Shown here: positions 1-7,713 of the stretch, piece after piece
How positions within the stretch are numbered: position 1 is the first letter of the stretch
Layout: every line of letters begins with the position of its first letter
Assembly (NCBI GenBank): GCA_023423995.1
Contig: JAFAEL010000088.1
Location: 1-27,426, forward strand
DNA: 27,426 bases
Reading direction: 5' to 3'
Source: Pseudomonadota bacterium
GTDB lineage: Bacteria > Pseudomonadota > Alphaproteobacteria > Rhizobiales > Beijerinckiaceae
Made by a program: the position numbers and the translations under genes
The notes under the pieces: generated by a model
Told to the model about the DNA's origin: nothing
What the model saw: the letters and a program-made list of their open reading frames with translations, nothing else
The model's database searches: none

Positions 1-2
1 TC

Positions 3-1049
3 ACAGCCGCGCTCCTCACCAACAGCGCCCTCTTCAGCCAGATCCTGCCTGTCATCGCAGAGGACCCTTCCGCCGACGCCTTCCTGGTCGGCGTGCCTGT
101 TGCCGGCCAGGCCTATGACGTCGAAGCCTTCGGGCGCGACACCTCTGCCTTCGCGGCGGCCACGGGCAAGCCTGTCGTGGTCACGGCCCCGCAGGCCATG
201 GTTGCCGCGCCCTTCAAGAACCGCGGCCTGCCCGTCTTCGAGGGCGAAGGCGAGGCGATCGCGGCACTCAGGCAGTTCATCGGTCATCGCGAGCTGATGG
301 CAAAGGCAGCCGAGCGCTTCGGCGGCGACGGCGCGGCCATCAGAAGCGCAGTTCAGCCTGCCGGAGACGCGTCTCCTCCGCGCCTTCTCGACGAAGCCGA
401 AAGCCTCGCCACACTGTCTCAGGCAGGCATCCCGACCGTCCCGCATAAGCTCTGCAGGAGCGCCGGCGAGGCGGTAGCAGCGGCCGAGAGTTTCGGCGGT
501 CCCGTCGTCGTGAAGGGTTGCTCGCCAGATGTCGCCCATAAGAGCGAGCTCGGGCTCGTTCATCTCGGCCTGGACGGCGCGGACGACGTCAGCCGCGCCT
601 TCGAGGCTTGCCGCGCCTCTCTGGCCGATCACGGCGCGTCCTTTTCCGGCGTGCTTGTCGCGCCGATGGCGAAAGGCCGACGTGAGTTGCTGCTCGGCGC
701 CCATCGCGATCCGTTCTTCGGCCCCGTCATCCTCGTCGGCGACGGCGGTAAGTACGTTGAGGCCATGCCGGATACCCGCATCCTGCTGCCGCCCTTCACG
801 GAAGACGACGTGCGCCACGCCCTGGGGCAGCTCCGTATCGCGCCGCTGCTCGCGGGCACCAGGGGCGAGGCCCCGATCACGCTCGATGGCTACGTCGCGG
901 CAGCGCTCGCGCTCGGCAGGCTCATGACGGAGGCGAGCAGCCGGATCGAAAGCGTCGACATCAATCCCTTCCTGGTCGGAACGGGCGACGAGGAAGGGAT
1001 GGCGCTCGATGCCGTCGTCCTGCAGCGCGATGAAGGGACACCGAGATGA
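3..1049 (+). CDS. Acyl/acetyl-CoA synthetase (ADP-forming type), C-terminal part, 5' truncated by window edge
   Basis: The reading frame is open from the first bases of the window, so the true start lies outside; about 348 residues are visible. The early part (TNSALFSQILPVIAEDPS) resembles the second CoA-binding/ligase domain of ADP-forming acetyl-CoA synthetase-like proteins. The last 230 residues have the look of the ATP-grasp subdomain (VVVKGCSPDVAHKSELG, then MAKGRRELLLG, then the conserved end SVDINPFLV). The family joins a carboxylic acid to CoA using a nucleotide, with a phospho-His intermediate in an upstream domain not seen here. The gene overlaps the next by ATGA, so it is probably co-transcribed and translationally coupled with a solute-binding protein. 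Together these suggest uptake and CoA activation of a carboxylate, but the substrate cannot be named. An internal GTG at 93 is not the start. Confidence 0.85.
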   Translation, partial: TAALLTNSALFSQILPVIAEDPSADAFLVGVPVAGQAYDVEAFGRDTSAFAAATGKPVVVTAPQAMVAAPFKNRGLPVFEGEGEAIAALRQFIGHRELMAKAAERFGGDGAAIRSAVQPAGDASPPRLLDEAESLATLSQAGIPTVPHKLCRSAGEAVAAAESFGGPVVVKGCSPDVAHKSELGLVHLGLDGADDVSRAFEACRASLADHGASFSGVLVAPMAKGRRELLLGAHRDPFFGPVILVGDGGKYVEAMPDTRILLPPFTEDDVRHALGQLRIAPLLAGTRGEAPITLDGYVAAALALGRLMTEASSRIESVDINPFLVGTGDEEGMALDAVVLQRDEGTPR

Positions 1050-2020
1050 GGCGTCGTGACGTTCTGGCTGCCCTCGCCACCGTCGGCGGGGCCGCGAGCC
1101 TGACGAGGCCAAGTTCTGCCAACGCCTGGCCGAGCCGGCCGATCAACGTCATCGTTCCCTATACGCCCGGTGGCTCGACCGACGTCACGGCCCGCATCGT
1201 CGGGGAGCGGCTCTCGGCCGTCCTCGGCCAGCGGCTGATCATCGACAACAAGCCTGGGGCGGGCGGCAACCTGGGTATGGAGCTCGCGGCACGGGCCGCT
1301 CCCGACGGCTATACGCTGGGCGTGAACACGACTGCGCATGCGATCAACATGACGCTGTTCAAGACGCTCGGCTACGATGCGCTCGGCAGCTTCGAGCCCG
1401 TCGCGCTCCTCACGGAAAACCCGCTTGTCCTGGTTGTGCCTCCGGGCTCGCCGGCAAAATCCGTCGAGAACCTCATCGCGATGGCGAAGGAAAGGCCCGG
1501 TGCTCTCAATGTCGCGACCTCCGGGCTCGGCCAGTCGACCCATCTCGCGGGCGAGCTCTTCGCCTCCATGGCGGGCATCAAGCTCACCTTCGTGCCCTAT
1601 CGCGGCTCCGCCCCTGCGATCGCCGACGTCGTCGCGGGCCATGTCGACCTGATGTTCGACACCACGCAATCCGTCCTGCCGCAGCTCGCCGACGGGCGCC
1701 TCAGGGCACTCGCGATCACCTCGGCGGAGCGCCTCCCGATCGCCAAGGACATCCCGACAGTCGCTGAGACGGTGCTCCCCGGCTATGTCGCGATCGCCTG
1801 GAACGGGCTCGTGGCCCCAAAGGGGACGCCCGCCGACATCTTCACGCGGCTGAATGCGGAGACAGTGAAGGCCCTTGCGGAGCCGGAAATCGCCGCGAAA
1901 TTTGCCGCCCTCGGCGCCGTCTCCCGCCCGCTCGGCCCAGCGGCTTTCGGGAACTTCATCAAGGACGAGATCACGAAATGGGGCGAGGTCGTCCACCGCT
2001 CCGGCGCGAAGATCGAATAG
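1046..2020 (+). CDS. Tripartite tricarboxylate transporter substrate-binding protein (Bug/TctC family)
   Basis: This 324-residue protein has the family's usual length. The N-terminus MRRRDVLAALATVGGAAS is a twin-arginine-like or Sec signal with likely cleavage near SANA (about residue 27). The mature part shows family motifs: WPSRPINVIVPYTPGGSTD near the start, then the ligand-loop region LIIDNKPGAGGNLG, and later SVLPQLADGRLRALAITS. Bug proteins bind carboxylates such as tricarboxylates or aromatic acids in the periplasm and deliver them to TctAB membrane proteins, or act alone as sensors. No tctA or tctB is seen in the window. The start ATG at 1046 overlaps the TGA of the upstream CoA synthetase, indicating an operon. 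Identity is firm; the ligand is unknown. Confidence 0.92.
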   Translation: MRRRDVLAALATVGGAASLTRPSSANAWPSRPINVIVPYTPGGSTDVTARIVGERLSAVLGQRLIIDNKPGAGGNLGMELAARAAPDGYTLGVNTTAHAINMTLFKTLGYDALGSFEPVALLTENPLVLVVPPGSPAKSVENLIAMAKERPGALNVATSGLGQSTHLAGELFASMAGIKLTFVPYRGSAPAIADVVAGHVDLMFDTTQSVLPQLADGRLRALAITSAERLPIAKDIPTVAETVLPGYVAIAWNGLVAPKGTPADIFTRLNAETVKALAEPEIAAKFAALGAVSRPLGPAAFGNFIKDEITKWGEVVHRSGAKIE

Positions 2021-2308
2021 GCACGGCGTTCAGCCGAAGCGTCCGACCCGGGCGGCCGCGATACCAGGGGCCCCGGCCAGACGTTCGGCCCGCCTTTGAG
2101 CCCCAACCGTCAGAGCCGATGGTCCGCGGCGCGTGTGAGCGTGAGCGTGAGGGTCTTCGACAAGGTGCGGGGAGTTGGAGCCGATGAAGCTTCAGGCGCC
2201 GCTGACATGAAGGGAGAGGAACAGCGATTACGAGATCCAGGCCCTGGACGCAGGCTTGACCTCCCTATGGGAGTCTCGCTCTAGAACGCCGCTTTCACTG
2301 GAAGATGC

Positions 2309-2354
2309 TTGGTGGGTGTACAAGGATTCGAACCTTGGACCCGCTGATTAAGAG
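2309..2354. repeat. attL: 46-bp copy of the tRNA-Lys 3' half
   Basis: These bases are identical to 20365-20410 and run from the CCA end through the T arm and variable loop to the anticodon loop of tRNA-Lys. Beyond 2354 the sequence stops matching the tRNA, so no complete tRNA exists here: this is the original chromosomal 3' half displaced by integration. The 288 bases to its left (2021-2308) contain no convincing gene, only a weak hairpin at 2261-2273 (ctccc-tat-gggag). Confidence 0.93.
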
Positions 2355-2380
2355 GCTACCGCGAAAGTAGCCGGTTCAAC

Positions 2381-2452
2381 GCCCATTTCGACAGTTTCCC
2401 GCTTCGTTCCCGCATTGATGGGAAAGGGAAATTTCGTGTTGTCGAAACGAGC
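2381..2452. promoter_or_regulatory. Left pair of putative integrase arm-type sites (TGTCGAAAYGRGC)
   Basis: Two copies of the 13-mer TGTCGAAAYGRGC lie just inside attL. One is on the minus strand (2381-2393, tgtcgaaatgggc) and one on the plus strand (2440-2452, tgtcgaaacgagc). Both match the consensus completely, and two further copies lie just inside attR. Position and repetition at both ends suggest the arm sites bound by the N-terminal domain of a tyrosine integrase. The function is inferred. Confidence 0.6.
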
Positions 2453-2493
2453 TCAGGGCCCCTGCCCTACTCCGCCAGACCCTGAAAAGCGAA

Positions 2494-2524
2494 GCCCCGC
2501 GACCTCGGCAAAGGTCAACGGGGC
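2494..2524. terminator. Possible hairpin in the left end of the element
   Basis: The arms gcccc (2494-2498) and gacct (2501-2505) pair with aggtc (2512-2516) and ggggc (2520-2524), leaving a small internal loop. There is no T-run. It may stop transcription entering from the attL side or be structural; evidence is weak. Confidence 0.3.
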
Positions 2525-2626
2525 GGGTATCGCTCAGGATTTAACAGCGCATCATCTGTACATTACGACCGGCCCTGCGCTCAAGCGCAATCGTGCCGGC
2601 CAGCCCCCGAAAGTGGGGGCTTCGTG

Positions 2627-2818
2627 ATGGGTCGCGGCTTCAACTGGGATCGCGCCCGCCCCTCCCGATCCAGCGAGTCGATCGGCGGCTCCATCACCGA
2701 AATCGGATACCGGCCAAAACCGCCGAAGAGGCGTCCGCCCGCGAAGGCCGACCTTCGGCAGGCTGCCGCGGACGCTCTCGCCGAGTGGGAATCTCGCCAG
2801 GCTAAGCCCGCGAGCTGA
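2627..2818 (+). CDS. Small phage hypothetical protein
   Basis: This encodes 63 residues, beginning MGRGFNWDRARPSRSSES and rich in Arg and Pro. A central RPKPPKRRPPAKADLRQAA stretch leads into a short amphipathic helix (AADALAEWESRQA). Small basic proteins of this style are common at the left end of alphaproteobacterial prophage structural blocks, but I do not recognise a function. A GTG two bases upstream of the ATG (2624) is an alternative start; a G-rich stretch (gtggggg) ending at 2619 could serve as ribosome-binding site. A perfect hairpin follows directly after the stop codon, which supports this being a real, separately terminated gene. Confidence 0.55.
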   Translation: MGRGFNWDRARPSRSSESIGGSITEIGYRPKPPKRRPPAKADLRQAAADALAEWESRQAKPAS

Positions 2819-2826
2819 CGATCCCT

Positions 2827-2846
2827 TTTTCCCGGTTTCGGGAAAA
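2827..2846. terminator. Perfect hairpin after the small basic gene
   Basis: An 8-bp perfect inverted repeat, ttttcccg-gttt-cgggaaaa, starts nine bases after the stop at 2818. The arms end in runs of T/A on both strands, as in a weak bidirectional intrinsic terminator. Confidence 0.5.
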
Positions 2847-2861
2847 GCCCGCGATCGTCGG

Positions 2862-3445
2862 CCGCGAGCTCCGCATAGGCGCGTGCTCGGATGTCCCGCG
2901 CGCTCTTTGCCCCTCAACGCCGGCGGTCGCGATCAAAGCGGCCGTCTCTGTTGATCTGACCGTGCTGCTCGAGGCTCGCCTCGCTGATGAGATCTAGGCG
3001 GTGCCGGACCGCCAGGAGCGTCGTGAGACGCGCCACTCGGAAGAGGAACCGGAACCAAGAAAACGCGGGCTCTGGTGCGCCCATTCCATCCCGCGGCCTG
3101 TACGGTGTCCCGGCAACCCCGGGTGATAGGGTCGAGGTTCGTGGTCGTGTCGTCATCAGGTTGGCAACCTGACCGATCGGCCACGTAGTAGCGCCCAAGA
3201 AAGCTACCGGCGGACGGCACGGGGACAACGTGTCGGGGACCTGATGGTCCGAAGGGGAAACAAGTACGCGGGTGCTGAGCTTGCTTGGCGCCTCCTCCTA
3301 GCCAGAGGCTCCCGAGACCCACCGCTTGGGTCAGACCGGGAGGCGGAAAGGGCGTAGCCGTGCTCAGATCAGGCGAAGGTGTCTTGATTGAGACGGTTAA
3401 GACGTCTGAGGTTGCGCTGCCGAACGATGCGCGAGGGCTGAACTG
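2862..3445. other. Gene-poor left region of the element
   Basis: About 580 bases hold no convincing gene on either strand. The longest frames (minus, 104-129 codons) read as Arg/Pro-rich low-information sequence, typical of GC-rich shadow frames. Two short stretches look faintly coding. One is a plus frame ending at 2997 whose last 16 codons read SVDLTVLLEARLADEI but which lacks a clear start. The other is a 37-codon frame at 3244-3357 (MVRRGNKYAGAELAWRLLLA) preceded by ggggacct. There is also a small hairpin aggtt-ggc-aacct at 3160-3172. The region may hold a decayed gene, a structured RNA or a packaging site; nothing here is proven. Confidence 0.4.
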
Positions 3446-3937
3446 GTGAACTGGGCCGCTATCAGCACAGTGGTGTCCACGCTCGCGCTAATCGTCGCAA
3501 CGGCCAGCTTCGTAGTGGCGAGAAGGAAAGATCGGCGGGAGGTCAGCGACCGGGAGAGAGCCAAGACTCCAGAGCTCGGCATCTCAGTGAATAACTACAC
3601 GGCGGGCATTCAGCTTCGCACGGCGAAGATCATCGCTCTGCCCCTCACGGGAACATACCACATCGACACGGTGAGGGTGCTCAAGCCTCGCGATGTCTCC
3701 TTCATAGTCAAAAACGACTCGTTTCCTACGAACGTGGCCAGCGACAACGGAAAGGCTGACCTACGCCCGCCCATCACCGTAAACCCGGGTCAGAAGCAGC
3801 AATTCAATCTTGAACTGAAGGCGGGCCGGGAAGATCGTCTGGTCATCGAATGCGCCGGCTGGCGGGCGGACAACAAGCAGTCCCGGTTCTCTTCTGAGGT
3901 GCAACTGCAGCGGCCAGATCCGGTCCGCGAAGTGTGA
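3446..3937 (+). CDS. Membrane-anchored hypothetical protein
   Basis: This encodes 163 residues starting at GTG, with gagg about ten bases upstream. A single hydrophobic segment spans roughly residues 4-25 (AAISTVVSTLALIVATASFV) and is followed by a strongly charged stretch (ARRKDRREVSDRER). The rest looks beta-rich and reads like an extracytoplasmic or cytoplasmic immunoglobulin-like fold (VSFIVKNDSFPTNVASDN, then NPGQKQQFNLEL, then RLVIECAGW). N-in or N-out topology cannot be decided. I recognise no family. It stands alone, with 85 bases before the next gene, and its base use is slightly less GC-biased than the capsid genes, so it is probably a cargo gene at the left edge of the structural block. 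Confidence 0.6.
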   Translation: MNWAAISTVVSTLALIVATASFVVARRKDRREVSDRERAKTPELGISVNNYTAGIQLRTAKIIALPLTGTYHIDTVRVLKPRDVSFIVKNDSFPTNVASDNGKADLRPPITVNPGQKQQFNLELKAGREDRLVIECAGWRADNKQSRFSSEVQLQRPDPVREV

Positions 3938-4022
3938 TGTGAGCACCTGACTTCACATGGCGCTAGAGCGTCCGCATCGGCGTCTATTCCTGTAACACCC
4001 CGCGGGTGCATCTCCACATGCG

Positions 4023-4373
4023 ATGCGCGCGGCCCAGCATATCGAAGCACTTGACCGGGCTCTTGCTCGGAGCGGCGAAGCTGTCGTGCTTCGGCGCTAC
4101 GCCGGGACCGGCTCGAATCCTCTCGCCACCTGGATCGACGTAACGCTACCCGCGAAGGTCGACCCGCTCACGCCTGAAGAGATCGCGTCCGGCATCGACC
4201 AGCGCCGGCGCAACCTCGTGTTCTCACCGACGCAGGTTCAGGCCGCAGGCGGCCCCGCGGTCGCGGTCAAGCGCGACGCGATCATGTTCGGCGCTGACAA
4301 GTTCGTGATCCAGCACTGGTTCAATCGGCGCATCGGCAGCGATGTCGTCCGCATCGAGGTGCAGGCGGGATGA
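4023..4373 (+). CDS. Putative head-closure / head-tail joining-like protein
   Basis: This encodes 116 residues. The pattern is a short N-terminal helix (HIEALDRALARSGEAVVLRRYA), beta strands (WIDVTLPAKVDPLTPEEI), a phrase on being recorded as a function of position (RRRNLVFSPTQVQAA), and an end strand (FVIQHWFNRRIGSDVVRIEVQ). This resembles small head-closure (head-tail joining) proteins of siphophages, which cap the portal-connector and receive the tail. Such genes normally follow the gp6-like connector; here it lies upstream of the HNH gene. The stop overlaps the next gene by ATGA, so the two are coupled. The Shine-Dalgarno is poor. The assignment is by resemblance only; a generic phage hypothetical is possible. 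Confidence 0.55.
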   Translation: MRAAQHIEALDRALARSGEAVVLRRYAGTGSNPLATWIDVTLPAKVDPLTPEEIASGIDQRRRNLVFSPTQVQAAGGPAVAVKRDAIMFGADKFVIQHWFNRRIGSDVVRIEVQAG

Positions 4374-4816
4374 TGACGCGCCTGACCGCAAGGCAGCGCG
4401 GCTACGGCAGCGCGTGGGAGAGAGCCCGGGCCGAGTACCTAGCCTCCCGGCCATGGTGCGCCATGTGCGCTGAATACGGGCGCCGCATCCCTGCCGTCCA
4501 CGTCCACCACACCGTCCGGCACCGCGGCAACGCTCAGGTCTTCTGGGACCGAAGCAAGTGGCAGGGCCTCTGCGAGGAGCACCACAACCGAGATGCCCAG
4601 CAGGTCGAGACGCGAGGCTATGCCAGCCGCGTGCGTTGCGATGGCCTGCCCGTCGATCGTTCGCATCCGTTCTACCGTGGCGAGGCGAGCGACCCCACCA
4701 TCAGGGATGCCGAGCACCCCCGGGGGCCTGAAAGTCGGGCGCCTAAGGGCGCCGGACCGCATGGGTCCCGTCGCGCAGAGTTAGTTGATCTCCCGAGGGT
4801 TCCCCGATGGGTATGA
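4370..4816 (+). CDS. Phage HNH homing-type endonuclease of the packaging module
   Basis: This encodes 148 residues. The N-terminal RQRGYGSAWERARAEYL and the zinc-knuckle C30-x2-C33 pairing with C68-x2-H71 are typical of HNH proteins encoded beside phage terminases. HVHHTV (residues 44-49) supplies the catalytic His pair, and FWDRSKWQGLCEEHHN (58-73) completes the fold. In HK97-like phages this protein works with the terminase to allow specific cleavage of concatemers at cos sites. It overlaps the terminase start by ten bases in a different frame. The C-terminal 40 residues beyond DRSHPFYRG are Arg/Pro-rich and may be a poorly conserved extension. No separate small terminase gene lies between it and the large terminase. 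Confidence 0.88.
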   Translation: MMTRLTARQRGYGSAWERARAEYLASRPWCAMCAEYGRRIPAVHVHHTVRHRGNAQVFWDRSKWQGLCEEHHNRDAQQVETRGYASRVRCDGLPVDRSHPFYRGEASDPTIRDAEHPRGPESRAPKGAGPHGSRRAELVDLPRVPRWV

Positions 4817-6468
4817 GGGGACCCGGCGCCGCCCGGATGAAAGCCGCCCGCGAGGCTCTCCCGAAGCGGAAGCGTCGCCTCCCATGGGCGGCCGAAGGCC
4901 TATCGCGCGCCGATCGCGTTGTGCGCTTCCTCGAGTGGCTGCCCATCACCAAGGGCCCGCTCGCCGGCAAGCGGATGCGCCTGCTTCCGGAGCAGCGCGA
5001 CTTCGTCCACGCCATCTACGGCGACCTGGACGGTAAGGGTCTCCGCCGGCGCCGGATCGGGATCAAGTCGGAGCCGAAGGGCAACGGGAAGTCCGGTCTC
5101 TGCGCCGGCCTGGTGCTCTGCCACCTTGTCGGGCCGGAGAGCGAGCCGCGCGGCGAGGTCTATTCGGGTGCGATCGACCGCGGTCAGGCGGCTCTCATCT
5201 ATGCCGAATGCGAGGCGATCATCGAGCGCGTGCCCGAGTTCGCGGCGATCGCGAACTGCCAGCGGTTCCTAAAGCGAATCGAGGTGCTCGACGGGCCGGC
5301 GAAAGGCTCGATCTACGAGGCCCTGAGCGCAGATGCCCGCCGGGCCCATGGTCTGGCACCGAGCCTGTTCGTCTACGACGAGCTTGCGCAGGCCAAGGAC
5401 CGCGAGCTTCTCGACAATCTCATCAACGGTCTCGGCAAGCGGAAAGAGGCGCTCGGCCTCATCATCTCAACGCAGGCGCCGGACGATCTCCACCCGCTGT
5501 CGCAGTTGATCGACGACGGGCTGCGGGGCACGGACCCGAGCATCCTCGTCCAACTGCTCGCGGCGCCGTCCGACGCGGATCCCTGGGCCGAGGAGACCTG
5601 GCGCGCCTGCAATCCGGCACTCGGGAAGTACCTCTCGCTGAAGGAGATGCATGAGGCCGCCCGGCGCGCGCGGCGCATCCCGGCATTCGAGCCCTCATTC
5701 CGAAATCTGCGGCTGAATCAGCGGGTCGACGCCAGCGCGGAGGACCGCATTGTGACGCTGCAGACCTGGCGCATGGGGAACGACCCCGTCGACCTCGAGC
5801 GGCTGCGCGGCCGCACCTGCTACGGCGCCCTGGACCTTTCTGGGAAGCACGATCTCACGGCCGCCGTCTTCGTCTTCCCCGACGATGCGCGCGAGCCGAG
5901 CTTTGATGTCGTCTGCCGGTTCTGGACACCGCTCGATCAGCTCGGCGCACGCCGCCCCCGCGAGCAGGAGCTCTTCCGGGAGTGGATCAAGGCCGGCCAC
6001 ATCACCGGCGTGCCAGGTCCGACCGTCCGCTACGGCTTCGTCGCGGCCGAGCTCGCGAAGCTATCCCGTGAATGGGACATCGCCGCGATCGCCTATGACC
6101 GGTGGCGGATCGACGACCTGAAGCAGGATCTCGCGGACGTCGATGCGAACTTTCCGGCGCCGCTGGAGCCGTTCGGCCAGGGGTTCAAGGACATCAGCCC
6201 GGCCGTCGAGTGGTTCGCCGAGCTCGCGCTCACCGGTCGGCTCCGCCACGGGGCGCACCCCGTTCTGACCGCGGCCGTCGCGAACGCGATCACCGTCTCG
6301 GACGCCGCCGGGAACGTGAAGATCGAGAAGGGCAAGTCGAACCGGTCCGGGCAGGTCCGGATCGATGGCGCCGTGGCGCTCGTCATGGCGCTCGGCCTGG
6401 CCAAGCGCTTCGAAGGTGAGCCGCGGGAAGACCTCGACGGCTTCCTGTCGGCGCCTGTGTGGGGCTAG
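4807..6468 (+). CDS. terL: Phage terminase large subunit (HK97 type)
   Basis: This 553-residue protein has family-typical length and is the motor and nuclease for DNA packaging. The ATPase has a Walker A-like loop PKGNGKS (residues 90-96), Walker B LFVYDE (D191, E192) and a coupling motif STQAP (221-225). The RNase H-like nuclease has first acid D343 in GALDLSGKHDL; later conserved parts are IAAIAYDRWRIDDL and RIDGAVALVMALG near the end. All key positions appear intact. The start at ATG 4807 has gaggg upstream; an ATG two codons later is an alternative. The stop is followed after three bases by the portal gene, so the packaging and head genes form one operon. Confidence 0.95.
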   Translation: MGMRGPGAARMKAAREALPKRKRRLPWAAEGLSRADRVVRFLEWLPITKGPLAGKRMRLLPEQRDFVHAIYGDLDGKGLRRRRIGIKSEPKGNGKSGLCAGLVLCHLVGPESEPRGEVYSGAIDRGQAALIYAECEAIIERVPEFAAIANCQRFLKRIEVLDGPAKGSIYEALSADARRAHGLAPSLFVYDELAQAKDRELLDNLINGLGKRKEALGLIISTQAPDDLHPLSQLIDDGLRGTDPSILVQLLAAPSDADPWAEETWRACNPALGKYLSLKEMHEAARRARRIPAFEPSFRNLRLNQRVDASAEDRIVTLQTWRMGNDPVDLERLRGRTCYGALDLSGKHDLTAAVFVFPDDAREPSFDVVCRFWTPLDQLGARRPREQELFREWIKAGHITGVPGPTVRYGFVAAELAKLSREWDIAAIAYDRWRIDDLKQDLADVDANFPAPLEPFGQGFKDISPAVEWFAELALTGRLRHGAHPVLTAAVANAITVSDAAGNVKIEKGKSNRSGQVRIDGAVALVMALGLAKRFEGEPREDLDGFLSAPVWG

Positions 6469-6471
6469 GCG

Positions 6472-7713
6472 ATGCTGGGAACCCTCATTCGCCGCTTCAC
6501 GCTTCGCGACCGCCAGCCGTGGGCCATGTTCTTCGGCGGCGAGACCTGGGCCGCGAAGAGTGTGACGCCCGACACCGCGCTGCAACTCGGCGCCGTCTGG
6601 GCCTGCGTCCGGCTCATCGCGCAAGTCGTCTCGACGCTGCCGGTCGGGGTCTATGAGCGGCTCGCGGATGGCTCCCGGCGCTCTCTCCCGACGCATTCGG
6701 TCGCGCAACTCTTGAAAGGGTCGCCGAACCTTGATCAGACGCCGGCCGAGTTCCTGGAATGCATGCTCGCCTGCCTCCTGCTCTACGGGAACGCTTTCGC
6801 CGAGAAGACGATCACGGCGGGCCAGGTCCGCGCGCTGACGATCTTGCACCCCGAACTGATGAGCGTGCGCCGGCTCGATGATGGCGCGCTCCAGTACGTG
6901 TACGCGGACCCGAGAGGGCAGCAGATCTTCGGCGAGGCCGATATCTGGCACCTGAAGGGGTTCAGCCTGGGCGGGGTTGTCGGCTTGAGCCCGATCAGCT
7001 TCGCCCGGCAGTCGCTCGCGACCGCGATGGCCGCGGACGAGGTCGCCGGTCGGACCTTCGCCAACGGCATGAAGCCGAGCGGCTGGCTGACCTACGACAA
7101 GACGCTCACGCCCGAGCAGCGCGAGCAGGCCCGCAAGGCGCTCGTCGAGCCCTACACCGGCTCAGGGAACGTCGCGAAGGTCGGGATCCTCGAGGCCGGC
7201 TTTAAGTGGGAAACGGTCTCGATCCCGTCGCACGACGCTGAGCTTCTCGCGTCCCGGCGGTGGCATGTCGAAGAGATCGCGCGCTGGTTTCACAATGTGC
7301 CCCCGGCGCTGATTGGCCACGCCGTCGAGGGCGTGACGCAATGGGGCTCCGGGACCGAGAGCCTCATGCGGTTCTGGCTCACGACGGGCTTGGACCCGCT
7401 GCTCGTTAAGATCGAGCAAAGCATGGCTCGTGCGCTGATCGCGTCCGGCGAGCGCGCGACGGTCTATGTCGAGTTCGTCCGCGAGGGTCTGCTTCGTGCC
7501 GACACCGTCGGACGGGCTGAGGCCTACAGCAAGCTCATCCAGGTCGGGGCGATCACTCCCAACCAGATCGCCGATCGCGAGAACTTCCCGCGGTTCGATG
7601 GCGGCGACGTCCATCTCGTGAACTCGACCCTGGTCCCGATCCACCTCGCCGGCCAGCGCGCCGCGCGCGTCCAGCCCGCACCGGGCGATCCGATTCCGGA
7701 GCCGGCCGAATGA
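6472..7713 (+). CDS. Phage portal protein, HK97 family
   Basis: This 413-residue protein has the usual length for the HK97 portal family. Portals form the 12-subunit ring at one head vertex through which DNA enters and leaves. Characteristic parts are AVWACVRLIAQVVSTLPVGVY near residues 43-63, LLYGNAFAE near 103-111, LKGFSLGGVVGLSPI, and the clip/crown segment with FANGMKPSGWLTYDK. The C-terminal half contains EEIARWFHNVPPALIGH, typical of portals of this family. It lies three bases after terL and overlaps the protease start by ATGA, supporting coordinated translation. No truncation is seen. Confidence 0.95.
   Translation: MLGTLIRRFTLRDRQPWAMFFGGETWAAKSVTPDTALQLGAVWACVRLIAQVVSTLPVGVYERLADGSRRSLPTHSVAQLLKGSPNLDQTPAEFLECMLACLLLYGNAFAEKTITAGQVRALTILHPELMSVRRLDDGALQYVYADPRGQQIFGEADIWHLKGFSLGGVVGLSPISFARQSLATAMAADEVAGRTFANGMKPSGWLTYDKTLTPEQREQARKALVEPYTGSGNVAKVGILEAGFKWETVSIPSHDAELLASRRWHVEEIARWFHNVPPALIGHAVEGVTQWGSGTESLMRFWLTTGLDPLLVKIEQSMARALIASGERATVYVEFVREGLLRADTVGRAEAYSKLIQVGAITPNQIADRENFPRFDGGDVHLVNSTLVPIHLAGQRAARVQPAPGDPIPEPAE

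Noticed and set aside
890..1996. Long minus-strand frame of 368 codons opposite the CoA synthetase and Bug genes
   Set aside because: It is antisense to two well-recognised genes and reads as Arg/Gly/Asp-rich low-information sequence, as expected of shadow frames in GC-rich DNA.
2415..2627. 70-codon plus frame at the left end
   Set aside because: It starts next to the arm sites, passes through the hairpin at 2494-2524, has no clear ribosome-binding site and ends overlapping the better-supported small gene at 2627.
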